Shown here one piece after another: positions 23,376 through 32,916 of a stretch of 52,392 nt of DNA. Positions within the stretch are counted from its first letter, which is position 1. Each line of letters opens with the position of its first letter. The notes beneath the pieces are model-generated. The model saw only the letters and a list, made by a program, of their open reading frames with translations. It ran no database searches and had not been told where the DNA came from. This DNA is from Mycobacterium interjectum (GTDB lineage Bacteria; Actinomycetota; Actinomycetes; Mycobacteriales; Mycobacteriaceae). The stretch is from contig LQPB01000099.1 of the NCBI GenBank assembly GCA_002102225.1, positions 1-52,392 on the forward strand, given 5' to 3'. A program made the translations under genes and the position numbers.

Positions 23376-26300
23376 GTCGCCACCTCCCTGAGGTTGTCTG
23401 TCCAGAGTTGTTGCAGCGCGGCCAGATCCGCGTCGTCGAGAATGTCGGGCAGCGCGCGCCACTGCGTGGCCAGCATCCGCTGCTCCCCGACGGTGAGCAC
23501 GACGGCGAGGATGGTGAGCTCGTGGCGCACCGCGAGGTCGGGCTCGGGCACCGGTGACACATCGGTGATTAACTCGCGTTCGAGGCGCAGCGCGGTGCCG
23601 CCACCGGTGTGGGCGGCGCCGAGATAGTTCAGCAGTAGCTGCGGCCCCGGGAAGCCGGCGAGCTGCTCGGCGGTGTCGGCGCGCAGGTAACGCAGCAGCC
23701 CGTAGTCGATGCCGTCACCGGGGATCTCGGCGAGCTGTTCGGAGACGGACCGGGTCGGGTCGACCCGCATCGGGTAGATCGAGCTGAGCAGCCCGACCGT
23801 GTCGCCGGTGTCCATCACGCGCGCGCCCGGCTCGTCCAGCAGCGCATCGGCGCGGCCGTGGGTTTCCAGCGCCAGCAGCGGCACCGGCGTGGCCTGGCCC
23901 CGTGCCCGCCGCCAGCCGGCCACCATCGCCGCGGTGGCGGCGACGAGTAAATCAAACAGGGGCGCTTCGGATTTCAGCAGGCGGAGGCTCACGTCGGGGT
24001 CGATCAGGGCGGTCCGGACGACCAGATCGCGGGCCACGTCCCGGCCCGGCCGGATGCGCCGGGCGCCGATGTCGGGATCGTCGCCCTGCAGCTGGGCGCG
24101 CCAGAAGCCGACGGTGTCGAGCCGGTGGGCCCGTTCGGTGAGAGCCGCGGCCCAGCGCCGGTAGCTGGTGTGCTCGCGCACCGGTGCGGGGGGGCGGCCG
24201 GCGGCCAAAGCCCTTAGCGCGGCGTCCAATTCGCCGAGCACCACCCGCCATGACGCCGGGTCCATCGCCAGCACGTGGGCGGCCAGCAGCAGGACGCTGC
24301 CGCCGACCGGCGGGCGAAGCCATACCGCGGACAGCAGGGTTGCCCGCTCGGGGTCGAGTCGCTCGACGGCGGCGGCCGCCTGCGCGGTGACCGCCGCGTG
24401 CAGGTCCTCGACGTCGAGTTCGGTGAGGAAGTCCGCGACGGCGCGGGGGGCCGGGCTTTCCACCAGCGTCATGGCGGCCCGATCCAGGCGGGCGCGCAGC
24501 ACCTCGTGGCCGTCGAGGATGCCGGCCAGCGCGGCGTGCAGGTGTTCGCGGGTGACGGTGTCGGGCAGCCGGATGGCTTCGGTCTGCGCGAGCCGGCGCG
24601 GGTCGCCGTACTCGTAGAGCCAATGGGCGTTGGGCAGCAACGGAATTGGGCCGCTTGCCTCGGCGGGCACGACCCGTTCGGCATCGTCGTCGATGGCCGC
24701 GGCGAGCTCGCGAATGGTGTCGCACTCCATCATCAGCCGGGCCCGGAGCGCGACGCCGTGCCGGCGGGCGGCCTGCACGACCGAGAGGGCCGCGATGCTG
24801 TCCAGGCCCACGTCCAGGAAGCCGGCGGTGACGTCGATGTCGGCGATTTCCAAGACGTCGGCGAAGGCCTCGGCCAGCGCCGCCTCGGTGGGCGTCTCGG
24901 GCGGGACGGCCCGGTCGGCCGCGATACCGGTTGCCGCCAAGGCCTTTTCGTCGACCTTGCCGTGCGGTGTCAGCGGCAACTCGTCGAGCACGACGATGTG
25001 GTGGGGCACCAGGTAGCGCGGCAGCCGCTGGAGCAGCATCGAACGCAGTTCGGCCACCGCCGGCGGGTGGGGACCGCCGGCCACGTACGCCGTGAGCCGC
25101 GGCCCGTTGGCATGGTTGCGGGCCGTCACGTGGGCGGCGCGCACCCCGTCGTGCCCGTTGAGCGCCGCGACGATCTCGCCCGGCTCGACGCGGAAACCAC
25201 GGATCTTGAGCTGATCGTCACTGCGCCCCAGGAACTCCAGGCCGCCGTCGGGCATGCGGCGCACCACGTCTCCGGTGCGATACATCCGGCCGCCGCCGCC
25301 GTGCGGGTCGGCGACGAACCGTGCGGCGGTCTCGGCCGCTCGCCCGAGATAGCCGCGGGTCAGCTGATCGCCGGCCAGGTACAGCTCCCCGGCGGCGCCG
25401 TCCGGCACGGGCCGCAGCCAGGAGTCCATCACGTAGGCGCGGGTGGTCCGGGTCGGACGGCCGATGGACGGTCGCACGTGCTCGTCGATGGCGGCGACGA
25501 CGGCCTCGACCGTGGTTTCGGTGGGTCCGTAGCAGTTGAAGGCGGTCATGGCCGTGCGGGCGCAGTCCCGTTGGATCGCCTGCCACGCCGCGCCGCCCAG
25601 CGCCTCGCCGCCGAGCGCGAGCACCGCCAGGGGCACCCGGCGCAGCAGCCCCGCGGTGTGTAGCTGGGCGAACATCGATGGCGTGGTGTCGATCATGTCC
25701 AGGCCGAACCGGTCGATCGCCGCGACCAACGCTTCGGCGTCGCGCCGCCCCGCGTCGTCGATGATGTGCACCGCGTGCCCGTCGAGCAACGCGGCCAACG
25801 GCTGCCACGCGGCGTCGAAGGTGAAGGACCACGCGTGCGCGACACGCAGCGGTCGCCCGAGTCGCGCGGCGGCGGGCCGCAGCACGCGCTCGATGTGGTC
25901 GTCGGCGTAGGCCGACAGCGCCCGGTGGGTGCCGATGACGCCCTTCGGTGCTCCGGTGGTGCCCGAGGTGAAGACCGCGTAGGCGGCGTGATCCGGGGGC
26001 ACGGTGGCCGCCAGGAAGTCGGCGGGCGCGGCGGTTTCGGTGAAAGCGGTGAAGGATTCTTCGTCGATCACGATCGGCGCCGACGTCTGGCGCAGGATCT
26101 CGGCCACCCTGTCCGCGGGCATCGCAGGATCCAGCGGCACGATCGTGCCGCCGGCCTTGAGGATGGCCAGCATCGCGGCCACGTAGCTCGGGCCCCGGGG
26201 CAGCGTGACCGCGACCGGGGTCTCCCCGGCCACGCCGTGGCGACCCAGCGCCGCGGCCAGCCGGTCGGTGAGCGCGTCGAGTTCGCCGTAGGTCAGCCGC

Positions 26301-27757
26301 CCGTCGGCCCAGCCGATCGCCACCGAATCGGGTTGCGAAGCGGCAGTTTCGGCGAACCTGGTGTGCACCGCGACCGGGTCCGCGCGCGCCAGCGGCGGGG
26401 TCGGGCGGCGCTCGGCGGCCAGCAGGATGTCGACCTCGCGCAGGGGACGGTCCCATTTGTCCACCAAGCGCTGCAGCGTCGCCAGCAGCCGCCCGCCGAG
26501 GCCGTCGGGCGTCAGCGTGCCCAGCGCGCCGTCGAGCACCTCCACCAGCACGGTGAGCTCGCCCGCGCTCAGGTGCGCGGCAATGGTCACCGGGAAGTGC
26601 GACACGCTCTCCAGCGTCGCCGGGCGAAACGTCGCGCCGTTGGCCGCGAATTCGGTGGCGCCGACCACGGCGCCGGGAGGGAAGTTTTCGTACACCAGCA
26701 GGGTGTCGAACATCTCTCCGATGCCGGCGAGGGAGCGCAACTCGGCGTGCCCCAGGTAGCTGTGGTCGCGCAGTGCGGCGGATTCCCGCTGCAGGGCGGC
26801 GCATTGCGCCCCGACGGTGTTGCGTGGGTCCAGCCGCACCCGCAGCGGCACGGTGTTGATGAACAAGCCGACCATCGTCTCCACGCCGGACAGTTCGTCG
26901 GGCCTGCCGGACACGGTCACCCCGAAGGTCACGTCGGTGCGGTCGGTCAGGATCGAAAGTATTGCCGCCCAGGCCATTTGAACCAGGGTGTTGAGGGTGA
27001 CGCCGCGCGCGCGGGCGGCCTCGGCCAGCGCGGTGGTGGCGTCGCGGTCGAGTCGCAGGGTGGTGCGCCGCGGGATACCCGCCTGCGGCGGGGCGGCGGT
27101 CAGCGCCGGGGAGAGGAGGGTCGGCCCGTCGAGGCCGGCCAGGTGCTGGGCCCACAGCGCCCGGCTACCCGCCTGGTCCCGGCCGGCCAACCAGCCGATG
27201 TAGTCGCGATAGGGCCGCGGCGACGGCGGCAGCGCGGCGCTGGCGCCGCCGGCGCGGTACAAGGCGAGCAGTTCGGAGACGAAGAGCGGCAGCGACCACC
27301 CGTCGATCACCAGGTGATGCGCGACGATGACCAGATGCCAGCGCAGGTCCGGTAATTCGATGAGCAGGAACCGGATCAGCGGCCCGCGGCCCAGGTCGAA
27401 GCGGCGTCGGCGCTCCTCGGCCGCCAGGGTCTCGACCTCGTCGGGCGCGGCCCGGACCTGCCGCCAGGGCACCTCGACGGCGCTCGGAATGACCTGCACG
27501 GGGTGGCTGAGATTGCCGTGCACGAAGCTCGCCCGCAGGTTCGGGTGCCGGGTCAGCATCGTCGCGGCGCAGTCGCGCAGCAGAGTGACGTCGAGCGACC
27601 CGACCACCTCGGCGGCCATCGCGATCACATACGGGTCGTTGGCAACGGGATCGGTCAAGGTCGTCATCGCGAACAGCCCCTGCTGCAGCGGGCTCAGCGC
27701 CATCACGTCCTCGATGGCGGGTCGCTGGTCGGCTCGGGTCACGGCTGGCCATCCCAT
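23372..27757 (-). CDS. mbtF: MbtF, mycobactin peptide synthetase (C-A-T plus C-like domain)
   Basis: A 1461-residue NRPS, the same length as in M. tuberculosis. The condensation domain (about 18-450) has HHLVIDG (147-153); the adenylation domain (about 460-945) has TSGTTGAPKG (597-606) and a terminal PHGKVD lysine; the carrier Ser987 is in LDVGLDSIAA. A C-terminal condensation/epimerisation-like domain (1035-1461) has a decayed HHxxxDG, reading AHVLAMDP. It is assigned the terminal lysine, which closes to the caprolactam. The ATG at 27757 overlaps mbtE by 19 bases; a GTG at 27742 (GTGA overlap) is an alternative start. Confidence 0.96.
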   Translation of the reverse strand: MGWPAVTRADQRPAIEDVMALSPLQQGLFAMTTLTDPVANDPYVIAMAAEVVGSLDVTLLRDCAATMLTRHPNLRASFVHGNLSHPVQVIPSAVEVPWRQVRAAPDEVETLAAEERRRRFDLGRGPLIRFLLIELPDLRWHLVIVAHHLVIDGWSLPLFVSELLALYRAGGASAALPPSPRPYRDYIGWLAGRDQAGSRALWAQHLAGLDGPTLLSPALTAAPPQAGIPRRTTLRLDRDATTALAEAARARGVTLNTLVQMAWAAILSILTDRTDVTFGVTVSGRPDELSGVETMVGLFINTVPLRVRLDPRNTVGAQCAALQRESAALRDHSYLGHAELRSLAGIGEMFDTLLVYENFPPGAVVGATEFAANGATFRPATLESVSHFPVTIAAHLSAGELTVLVEVLDGALGTLTPDGLGGRLLATLQRLVDKWDRPLREVDILLAAERRPTPPLARADPVAVHTRFAETAASQPDSVAIGWADGRLTYGELDALTDRLAAALGRHGVAGETPVAVTLPRGPSYVAAMLAILKAGGTIVPLDPAMPADRVAEILRQTSAPIVIDEESFTAFTETAAPADFLAATVPPDHAAYAVFTSGTTGAPKGVIGTHRALSAYADDHIERVLRPAAARLGRPLRVAHAWSFTFDAAWQPLAALLDGHAVHIIDDAGRRDAEALVAAIDRFGLDMIDTTPSMFAQLHTAGLLRRVPLAVLALGGEALGGAAWQAIQRDCARTAMTAFNCYGPTETTVEAVVAAIDEHVRPSIGRPTRTTRAYVMDSWLRPVPDGAAGELYLAGDQLTRGYLGRAAETAARFVADPHGGGGRMYRTGDVVRRMPDGGLEFLGRSDDQLKIRGFRVEPGEIVAALNGHDGVRAAHVTARNHANGPRLTAYVAGGPHPPAVAELRSMLLQRLPRYLVPHHIVVLDELPLTPHGKVDEKALAATGIAADRAVPPETPTEAALAEAFADVLEIADIDVTAGFLDVGLDSIAALSVVQAARRHGVALRARLMMECDTIRELAAAIDDDAERVVPAEASGPIPLLPNAHWLYEYGDPRRLAQTEAIRLPDTVTREHLHAALAGILDGHEVLRARLDRAAMTLVESPAPRAVADFLTELDVEDLHAAVTAQAAAAVERLDPERATLLSAVWLRPPVGGSVLLLAAHVLAMDPASWRVVLGELDAALRALAAGRPPAPVREHTSYRRWAAALTERAHRLDTVGFWRAQLQGDDPDIGARRIRPGRDVARDLVVRTALIDPDVSLRLLKSEAPLFDLLVAATAAMVAGWRRARGQATPVPLLALETHGRADALLDEPGARVMDTGDTVGLLSSIYPMRVDPTRSVSEQLAEIPGDGIDYGLLRYLRADTAEQLAGFPGPQLLLNYLGAAHTGGGTALRLERELITDVSPVPEPDLAVRHELTILAVVLTVGEQRMLATQWRALPDILDDADLAALQQLWTDNLREVAT

Positions 27758-30700
27758 GACGAGGTCAGCGCCGCCAGTTCATCGGCCGAGAGTCCCGAGG
27801 TGCTCATCGGCGCGTGATGGGTGTCGTGCGAGCCGGTTTCGGCGTCCGACTTGGCGTCGAGCGCGGCCGCGAGCTCGTGCAGCACGGGATGTTCGAACAC
27901 CATGCGCGGGGTCAGCGGCAGCCCGGCGTCGCGGGCCCGCGCGGCCACCCGCACCGCGAGGATGCTGTCGCCGCCGAGGTTGAAGAATTCGTCGTGGCGC
28001 CCGACCTGCTCGGCGTCGAGCACGTCGGTGAGGATGGCCGCCAGCGCGCGCTCGGTGGCGGTGGCCGGCGGTTCCGCCGGGCCGCCCACCGGCGCGGCCG
28101 GTGCCGGTGGTGTCACCACGCCGGCGACCAGCTCCAGTTGGCCGTCGTCGCTCCACACGCCGCGCTCACCGGTGCGGTAAAGCCGCGAACCCGGTTGCGC
28201 GGCAAACGGATCGGCGACCAAGCGGGTCGCGGTCAGCGACGGGCTGGCCAACCGGGCGACGACGGCCGGGCCGCCGCCGTAGTAGACGTCGCCCAGCACG
28301 CCGGCCGGGACCGGGTTCAGCCATGCGTCCAGCAGGTACACCCGCGCCGTGCCGTTGCCGGCGTTGGACCGGTCCAGAATGCGTTGTCGCTCTTGCGCCC
28401 CGGCGATCTCGACCTGGCGCAGCCGTCGATCGGGATGATGGGCGAACTCCTCGACGACGCGGACCAGCCACTCGGCGAACCGGCTCGCGGTGCCGCGCCG
28501 ATAGAGCTCGGGGCGGAAGATGATGTGCCCGCGGTAACCCTGCTCGGAGGCGAAGAAGTTGACCGACATGTCGGCGTGTGCGACGTCGAACGTCGGCTCC
28601 AGCGCAGTGAACGTGGTGTCACCCGCCGGGCCGCTGTCGATGACGTTGTCTTGCGGCAATCGGTCGCGAACGTGCACCACCACGTCGAACAGCGGGTTGC
28701 GCGACAGCGACCGGGCCGGGCTGACCGCTTCGACCACCCGGTCGAACGGCAGGTCCTGGTGCGAGTACGCGGCCAGCGCCATCTCCCGGGTCCGCAGCAG
28801 CACCTCGCGCAGGGTTGGATCTCCGCCCAGGTCGTTGCGCAGCACCAGGATATTGATGAAGAACCCGATCAGCCGATCGAGCCCGGCCTCATCGCGACCG
28901 GCCACCGGGGTGCCGATCGGGATGTCCGGGCTTCCGCCGGCCTTGTGCAGCACGACCGCGACGGCGGCCTGCAGCACCATGAACTCGGTGATGCCGAGGT
29001 CGCGGCCCAGGGCGGTCAGCTTGTCGCGGGCCTGAGACCCGACGCTGAACTCGACGGCGTCGCCGGCACCGCTGAGCGAGGCCGGGCGCGGGAAGTCCGG
29101 GCGCAGACCGGTTTCGGCCGGCAACCCCTCGAGTTGGCGGACCCAATAGTCGCGCTGCGGCCCGACGATGCCGGCGCTGTCGTCCAACAGTGCCGCCTGC
29201 CACCTGCCGTAGTCCGCGTACTGCACGGGCAGCGGTTCCCATGACGGCCGCTCCCCGCCGCGGCGGGCCCGGTAGGCGGTCAGCAGGTCGGTGAACAGCA
29301 CCCCCGCGGACCAGTGGTCACCGGCGATGTGGTGCACCACCAACGACAAGACGTGCTGGCCCGGAACGCCGAGCACCGCGGCCCGGATCGGCAGGTCGCG
29401 CTCCAGATCGAAGACGTAACGCCGCTCGTCGTCCAGTTCGGCCCGCAGCCAGCGCTCGTCGGGCCCGCCGGCGCGGCGCACCGCCACCTCGGCGGGCGGG
29501 TGGATGATCTGGTATGGGACACCGTCGATTTCGCGATAGGTGGTGCGCAAGATCTCGTGCCGCGCGACGACGTCGGTGATGGCCGCCGCCAGCGCATCGG
29601 TGTCGCATGGGCCGCGCAATGCCGCGGCGAACGGGATGTTGTTGACGGCGTTGGGCCCGTCGAATCGATAGGTGGCCCAGCTTCGCAGCTGCGACGACGA
29701 CAGCGGCACCGGACCGTCGTGCGGTGCGGGCAGCAGACGCGGCCTCGCCGAATCCCGGTCCCGCGTGTCGATCTGCTCGGCGATCTTGGCCACCGTTGCC
29801 AGCTCGAAGATCTCGCGCACGCCGAGGTCGACTCCGAACGTGTTGCGCACCGCGGCAACCAGTTTGGTGGCGAGCAGGGAATGCCCGCCCAGGTCGAAGA
29901 ACGAGTCGTCGGCGCCGACCCGCTCCCGGCCGAGCAGCTCGGCGAACAGCCCGGCGACGCCGCGTTCGGTGGCCGTGTCCGGCTCGCGGAACGCACCGCC
30001 CGAACCCACCTCCGGTTCGGGGAGCGCGGCGCGGTCGATTTTGCCGTGCGCGGTGATCGGGATCTCCTCGAGCACAACGTATGCCGCCGGCACCATGTAT
30101 TCGGGCAGCGCCGCCGCCACCCGAGCCCGGATGCGGTCGAGGTCGACCCCGGACTTCCCGTCGTCACCGGCCGCCGGGGTCACGTAACCCACCAGGCTCT
30201 TGCCCACCCGCGGCAGGTCGCTGACCACCACGACGGCCTGTCCGACCGTGGGGTCGACCGAGATGGCGGCGGCGACGTCGCCCAGCTCGATCCGGAAACC
30301 GCGGATCTTGACCTGTTCGTCGGCGCGGCCCACGAACTCGACGTCGCCGTCGGCGTTGCGGCGGGCCAGGTCCCCCGATCGATACATCCGGGCCCCCGGA
30401 TTGAACGGGTCAGCGACGAACCGCTCGGCGGTCAGCCGCGCACGCCGATGATATCCGTGCGCCAGATGCGTTCCACCGAGGTAGATCTCGCCGATCACGC
30501 CCACCGGGACCGGCTGCAGCGAATCGTCGAGCAGGTACATCGTGGTATTGATCTTGGGCCGGCCGATGGGCACGATGCGGGTGCCCTGTGGACCCTCCAC
30601 CATGTAGCGGCTGGCATTGATCACGGTTTCGGTGGGGCCGTAGAAGTTGTGCAACAGCGCGTCGAAGGTGGCGTGGAACTTGTCGGCCACCTCGCCCGGC

Positions 30701-32916
30701 AGCGGTTCGCCGCCGATCGGCACGCGCCGCAACGTCCGCCACTGGTTGACGCCCGGCAGTGACAGGAACAGCCCCAGCAGGGACGGCACGAAATGCATTG
30801 CCGTGATGCCCTCGTCGCGCAGCAGGGCGGTGAGATAACCGATGTCGCTGAGTCCCCCGGGGCGCGGGATCACCATCCGCGCCCCGCAGGCCAGCGTGCC
30901 GAAGATCTCGGCGATCGACACGTCAAAGCTCGGGGAGGCGACCTGCAGCAGCCGGTCGGTGTGGTCGACCCCGTACTCTCCCTTGAACCAGACGAAGTAT
31001 TCGGCGACGGGGCGATGCGGCACCGCGACGCCCTTGGGCAATCCGGTGGTGCCCGACGTGTAGATCAGGTAGGCGGTGTTGTCCGGCCGCAGCGGCCGCA
31101 CCCGATCGGCGTCCGCCGGATCGTCGGCGCGGTAGCCGGCCAAGTCGCCCACCGGGTCGCGCAGCACCAGTTTCGCGTCGCAGTCATCGAGGATGAATTC
31201 CAGTCGTTCCCGCGGGTAGCCGGGGTCGACGGGCACATACACCGCGCCGGACTTGGCGACGCCCAGCGCGGTGACGACCAGTTCCGGCGACTTGTCCAGC
31301 AGCACGGCGATCCGGTCCTCGCTGCCGATGCCCCGCTCGATCAGCCAGTGCGCCAGGCGGTTTGCCGCCTCGTTGATGGCACGGTAGGTGAGCCGGCGGC
31401 CCTCGTAGACCACCGCGACGGCGTCGGGGGTGCGCGCGGCCTGCTCGGACACCAGCTCGGCGAGGGTCTTCGGCGCGGTGTCGAAGACCTCGCCACGCGA
31501 CACCTCGCGCAGCCAGTCGGCGTCGGCGCCGTCCAGCAGCGCCAGAGCGGCCAACGGCTTGTCCGGTTGGGCCAGGGCGTCATCGAGCAGCACGGCGAAG
31601 TGCTCCAGCATCTGACGCGCCAGCGCGGGGTCCAAGATCTCCAGCAAGTGTTCGGCCTCGACCAGCGCGCCGGTGCTTTCGAATTCGACCATGAATCCCA
31701 GGGGTAGCTGGGTGAGGTTGCTGCGCAGGTCGTAGCGCTCGCATGCGACGCCGCGCGGGCGGAACCCGCCGCCGTCGGGCTCGCGGAAACCGAAGGACAG
31801 GCGGGTCATCCGTTCCGCGCCGTGCCGGCGATCGGGATTCAATTCGCGCACCACGCGGTCCAGGTTGACCCGCTGATGGGCGAACGCGCCGGTGGCGATG
31901 TCCCGCGTCGACGCCAGCAGCTCGCGGAAGCTCATCGTCGGGCGCGGACGCAGTCGCATCGCCACCGTGTTGCCGAAATAGCCGATGACATCGTCGGTTC
32001 CGGCGCCCCGATTGAGCACCGGCGCGGCGACGAGGAAGTCGTCGCAGTGGGTGTAGCGGTGCACCAGCGCGCCGAAGGCGGCCAGTAGCACCATGTATGG
32101 GGTACAGCCGGTGTCCCGCGCCGTCGCCGTCACCCGCTCGGTGGTGGCGGCGGACAGCCGCAGCGTGGTGCGGGCGGCGCGCCAGGTGGTCGGCACGCTG
32201 GTTCCGGCCGGGCCGGGAAGTTCCAGCGGCTCCGGCGGATCGGCCATGACGGCGCGCCAATAGTCCAGGTCGGCCTCGCTGGTATCCGGTCCGGACGCGG
32301 CAGGCGAAAAGTGCGGCTCGAGAGGGGCGCCCTCGTAGGCCCTGGTGAGATCGGAGAAGAACACCCTCCAGGAGCCGTCGTCCCACGCGATATGGTGGGC
32401 CACCAACAGCAGCACGTGTTCGGCGGCCGCCGTGCGCACGACCGTGATCCGCAACGGTGCGTCCGCGGAAAGGTCGAAGGGAGCGCCGAATTCGCGCTGG
32501 GCCAACACTTCGAGGCGAAGCCGGCGTGCGTGCTCCGACAGGCCGGTCAGGTCGTGTTCGGCCCACCCCGGGCGCAGGTTGTCGTGCACCACCGGCCGTG
32601 GGTCGCCTTGGTCGCTGAGGGCATAGGTGGTGCGCAGGATGCGATGGCGTCGTGAGACGGCGTCGACGGCCTCACGCAGCCGGGCGGGTTCGAGCTCGCC
32701 GGTGATCCGGTAGGAGACGCAGACGTTGAGCAGCGCGCCGCTGGGGTCGGCCGACTGCACGAACCACATGCGCGCCTGGCCGTCGGAGAGCTGGTCATCG
32801 GCGGCGGGACGAGGTTCCTCGGCGGCGCCGGCGAGACCGCGCTCGGCGAGCCTGCGCCGAAGCAGTTCCAGCCTGGCCGCATCGACCCGGGCGCCGGTGT
32901 CGGCGATGTCAGTCAC
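27739..32916 (-). CDS. mbtE: MbtE, mycobactin peptide synthetase
   Basis: A 1725-residue NRPS, slightly longer than in M. tuberculosis. Domains in order: condensation (45-470, HHIAWDDG at 174-181); adenylation (480-965, YTSGTTGLPKG at 619-629, FYGPTE at 758-763, HGKIDR at 957-962); carrier (Ser1013 in GGHSLLA); second condensation (1070-1510, HHIAGDH at 1195-1201); a short A-domain remnant (1524-1597); second carrier (Ser1651 in LGGDSILA). It is assigned the internal N6-acyl/hydroxy-lysine. The remnant copies residues 791-863 of the intact A domain. Start GTG, overlapping the mbtD stop by 8 bases. Confidence 0.96.
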   Translation of the reverse strand: MTDIADTGARVDAARLELLRRRLAERGLAGAAEEPRPAADDQLSDGQARMWFVQSADPSGALLNVCVSYRITGELEPARLREAVDAVSRRHRILRTTYALSDQGDPRPVVHDNLRPGWAEHDLTGLSEHARRLRLEVLAQREFGAPFDLSADAPLRITVVRTAAAEHVLLLVAHHIAWDDGSWRVFFSDLTRAYEGAPLEPHFSPAASGPDTSEADLDYWRAVMADPPEPLELPGPAGTSVPTTWRAARTTLRLSAATTERVTATARDTGCTPYMVLLAAFGALVHRYTHCDDFLVAAPVLNRGAGTDDVIGYFGNTVAMRLRPRPTMSFRELLASTRDIATGAFAHQRVNLDRVVRELNPDRRHGAERMTRLSFGFREPDGGGFRPRGVACERYDLRSNLTQLPLGFMVEFESTGALVEAEHLLEILDPALARQMLEHFAVLLDDALAQPDKPLAALALLDGADADWLREVSRGEVFDTAPKTLAELVSEQAARTPDAVAVVYEGRRLTYRAINEAANRLAHWLIERGIGSEDRIAVLLDKSPELVVTALGVAKSGAVYVPVDPGYPRERLEFILDDCDAKLVLRDPVGDLAGYRADDPADADRVRPLRPDNTAYLIYTSGTTGLPKGVAVPHRPVAEYFVWFKGEYGVDHTDRLLQVASPSFDVSIAEIFGTLACGARMVIPRPGGLSDIGYLTALLRDEGITAMHFVPSLLGLFLSLPGVNQWRTLRRVPIGGEPLPGEVADKFHATFDALLHNFYGPTETVINASRYMVEGPQGTRIVPIGRPKINTTMYLLDDSLQPVPVGVIGEIYLGGTHLAHGYHRRARLTAERFVADPFNPGARMYRSGDLARRNADGDVEFVGRADEQVKIRGFRIELGDVAAAISVDPTVGQAVVVVSDLPRVGKSLVGYVTPAAGDDGKSGVDLDRIRARVAAALPEYMVPAAYVVLEEIPITAHGKIDRAALPEPEVGSGGAFREPDTATERGVAGLFAELLGRERVGADDSFFDLGGHSLLATKLVAAVRNTFGVDLGVREIFELATVAKIAEQIDTRDRDSARPRLLPAPHDGPVPLSSSQLRSWATYRFDGPNAVNNIPFAAALRGPCDTDALAAAITDVVARHEILRTTYREIDGVPYQIIHPPAEVAVRRAGGPDERWLRAELDDERRYVFDLERDLPIRAAVLGVPGQHVLSLVVHHIAGDHWSAGVLFTDLLTAYRARRGGERPSWEPLPVQYADYGRWQAALLDDSAGIVGPQRDYWVRQLEGLPAETGLRPDFPRPASLSGAGDAVEFSVGSQARDKLTALGRDLGITEFMVLQAAVAVVLHKAGGSPDIPIGTPVAGRDEAGLDRLIGFFINILVLRNDLGGDPTLREVLLRTREMALAAYSHQDLPFDRVVEAVSPARSLSRNPLFDVVVHVRDRLPQDNVIDSGPAGDTTFTALEPTFDVAHADMSVNFFASEQGYRGHIIFRPELYRRGTASRFAEWLVRVVEEFAHHPDRRLRQVEIAGAQERQRILDRSNAGNGTARVYLLDAWLNPVPAGVLGDVYYGGGPAVVARLASPSLTATRLVADPFAAQPGSRLYRTGERGVWSDDGQLELVAGVVTPPAPAAPVGGPAEPPATATERALAAILTDVLDAEQVGRHDEFFNLGGDSILAVRVAARARDAGLPLTPRMVFEHPVLHELAAALDAKSDAETGSHDTHHAPMSTSGLSADELAALTSSWDGQP

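Noticed and set aside
27814..29244. 476-codon plus-strand frame opposite mbtE, and similar frames at 24275-25663, 25766-27355 and 29314-30762
   Set aside because: All are antisense to the NRPS genes and rich in Arg, Gln, Val and His without motifs.
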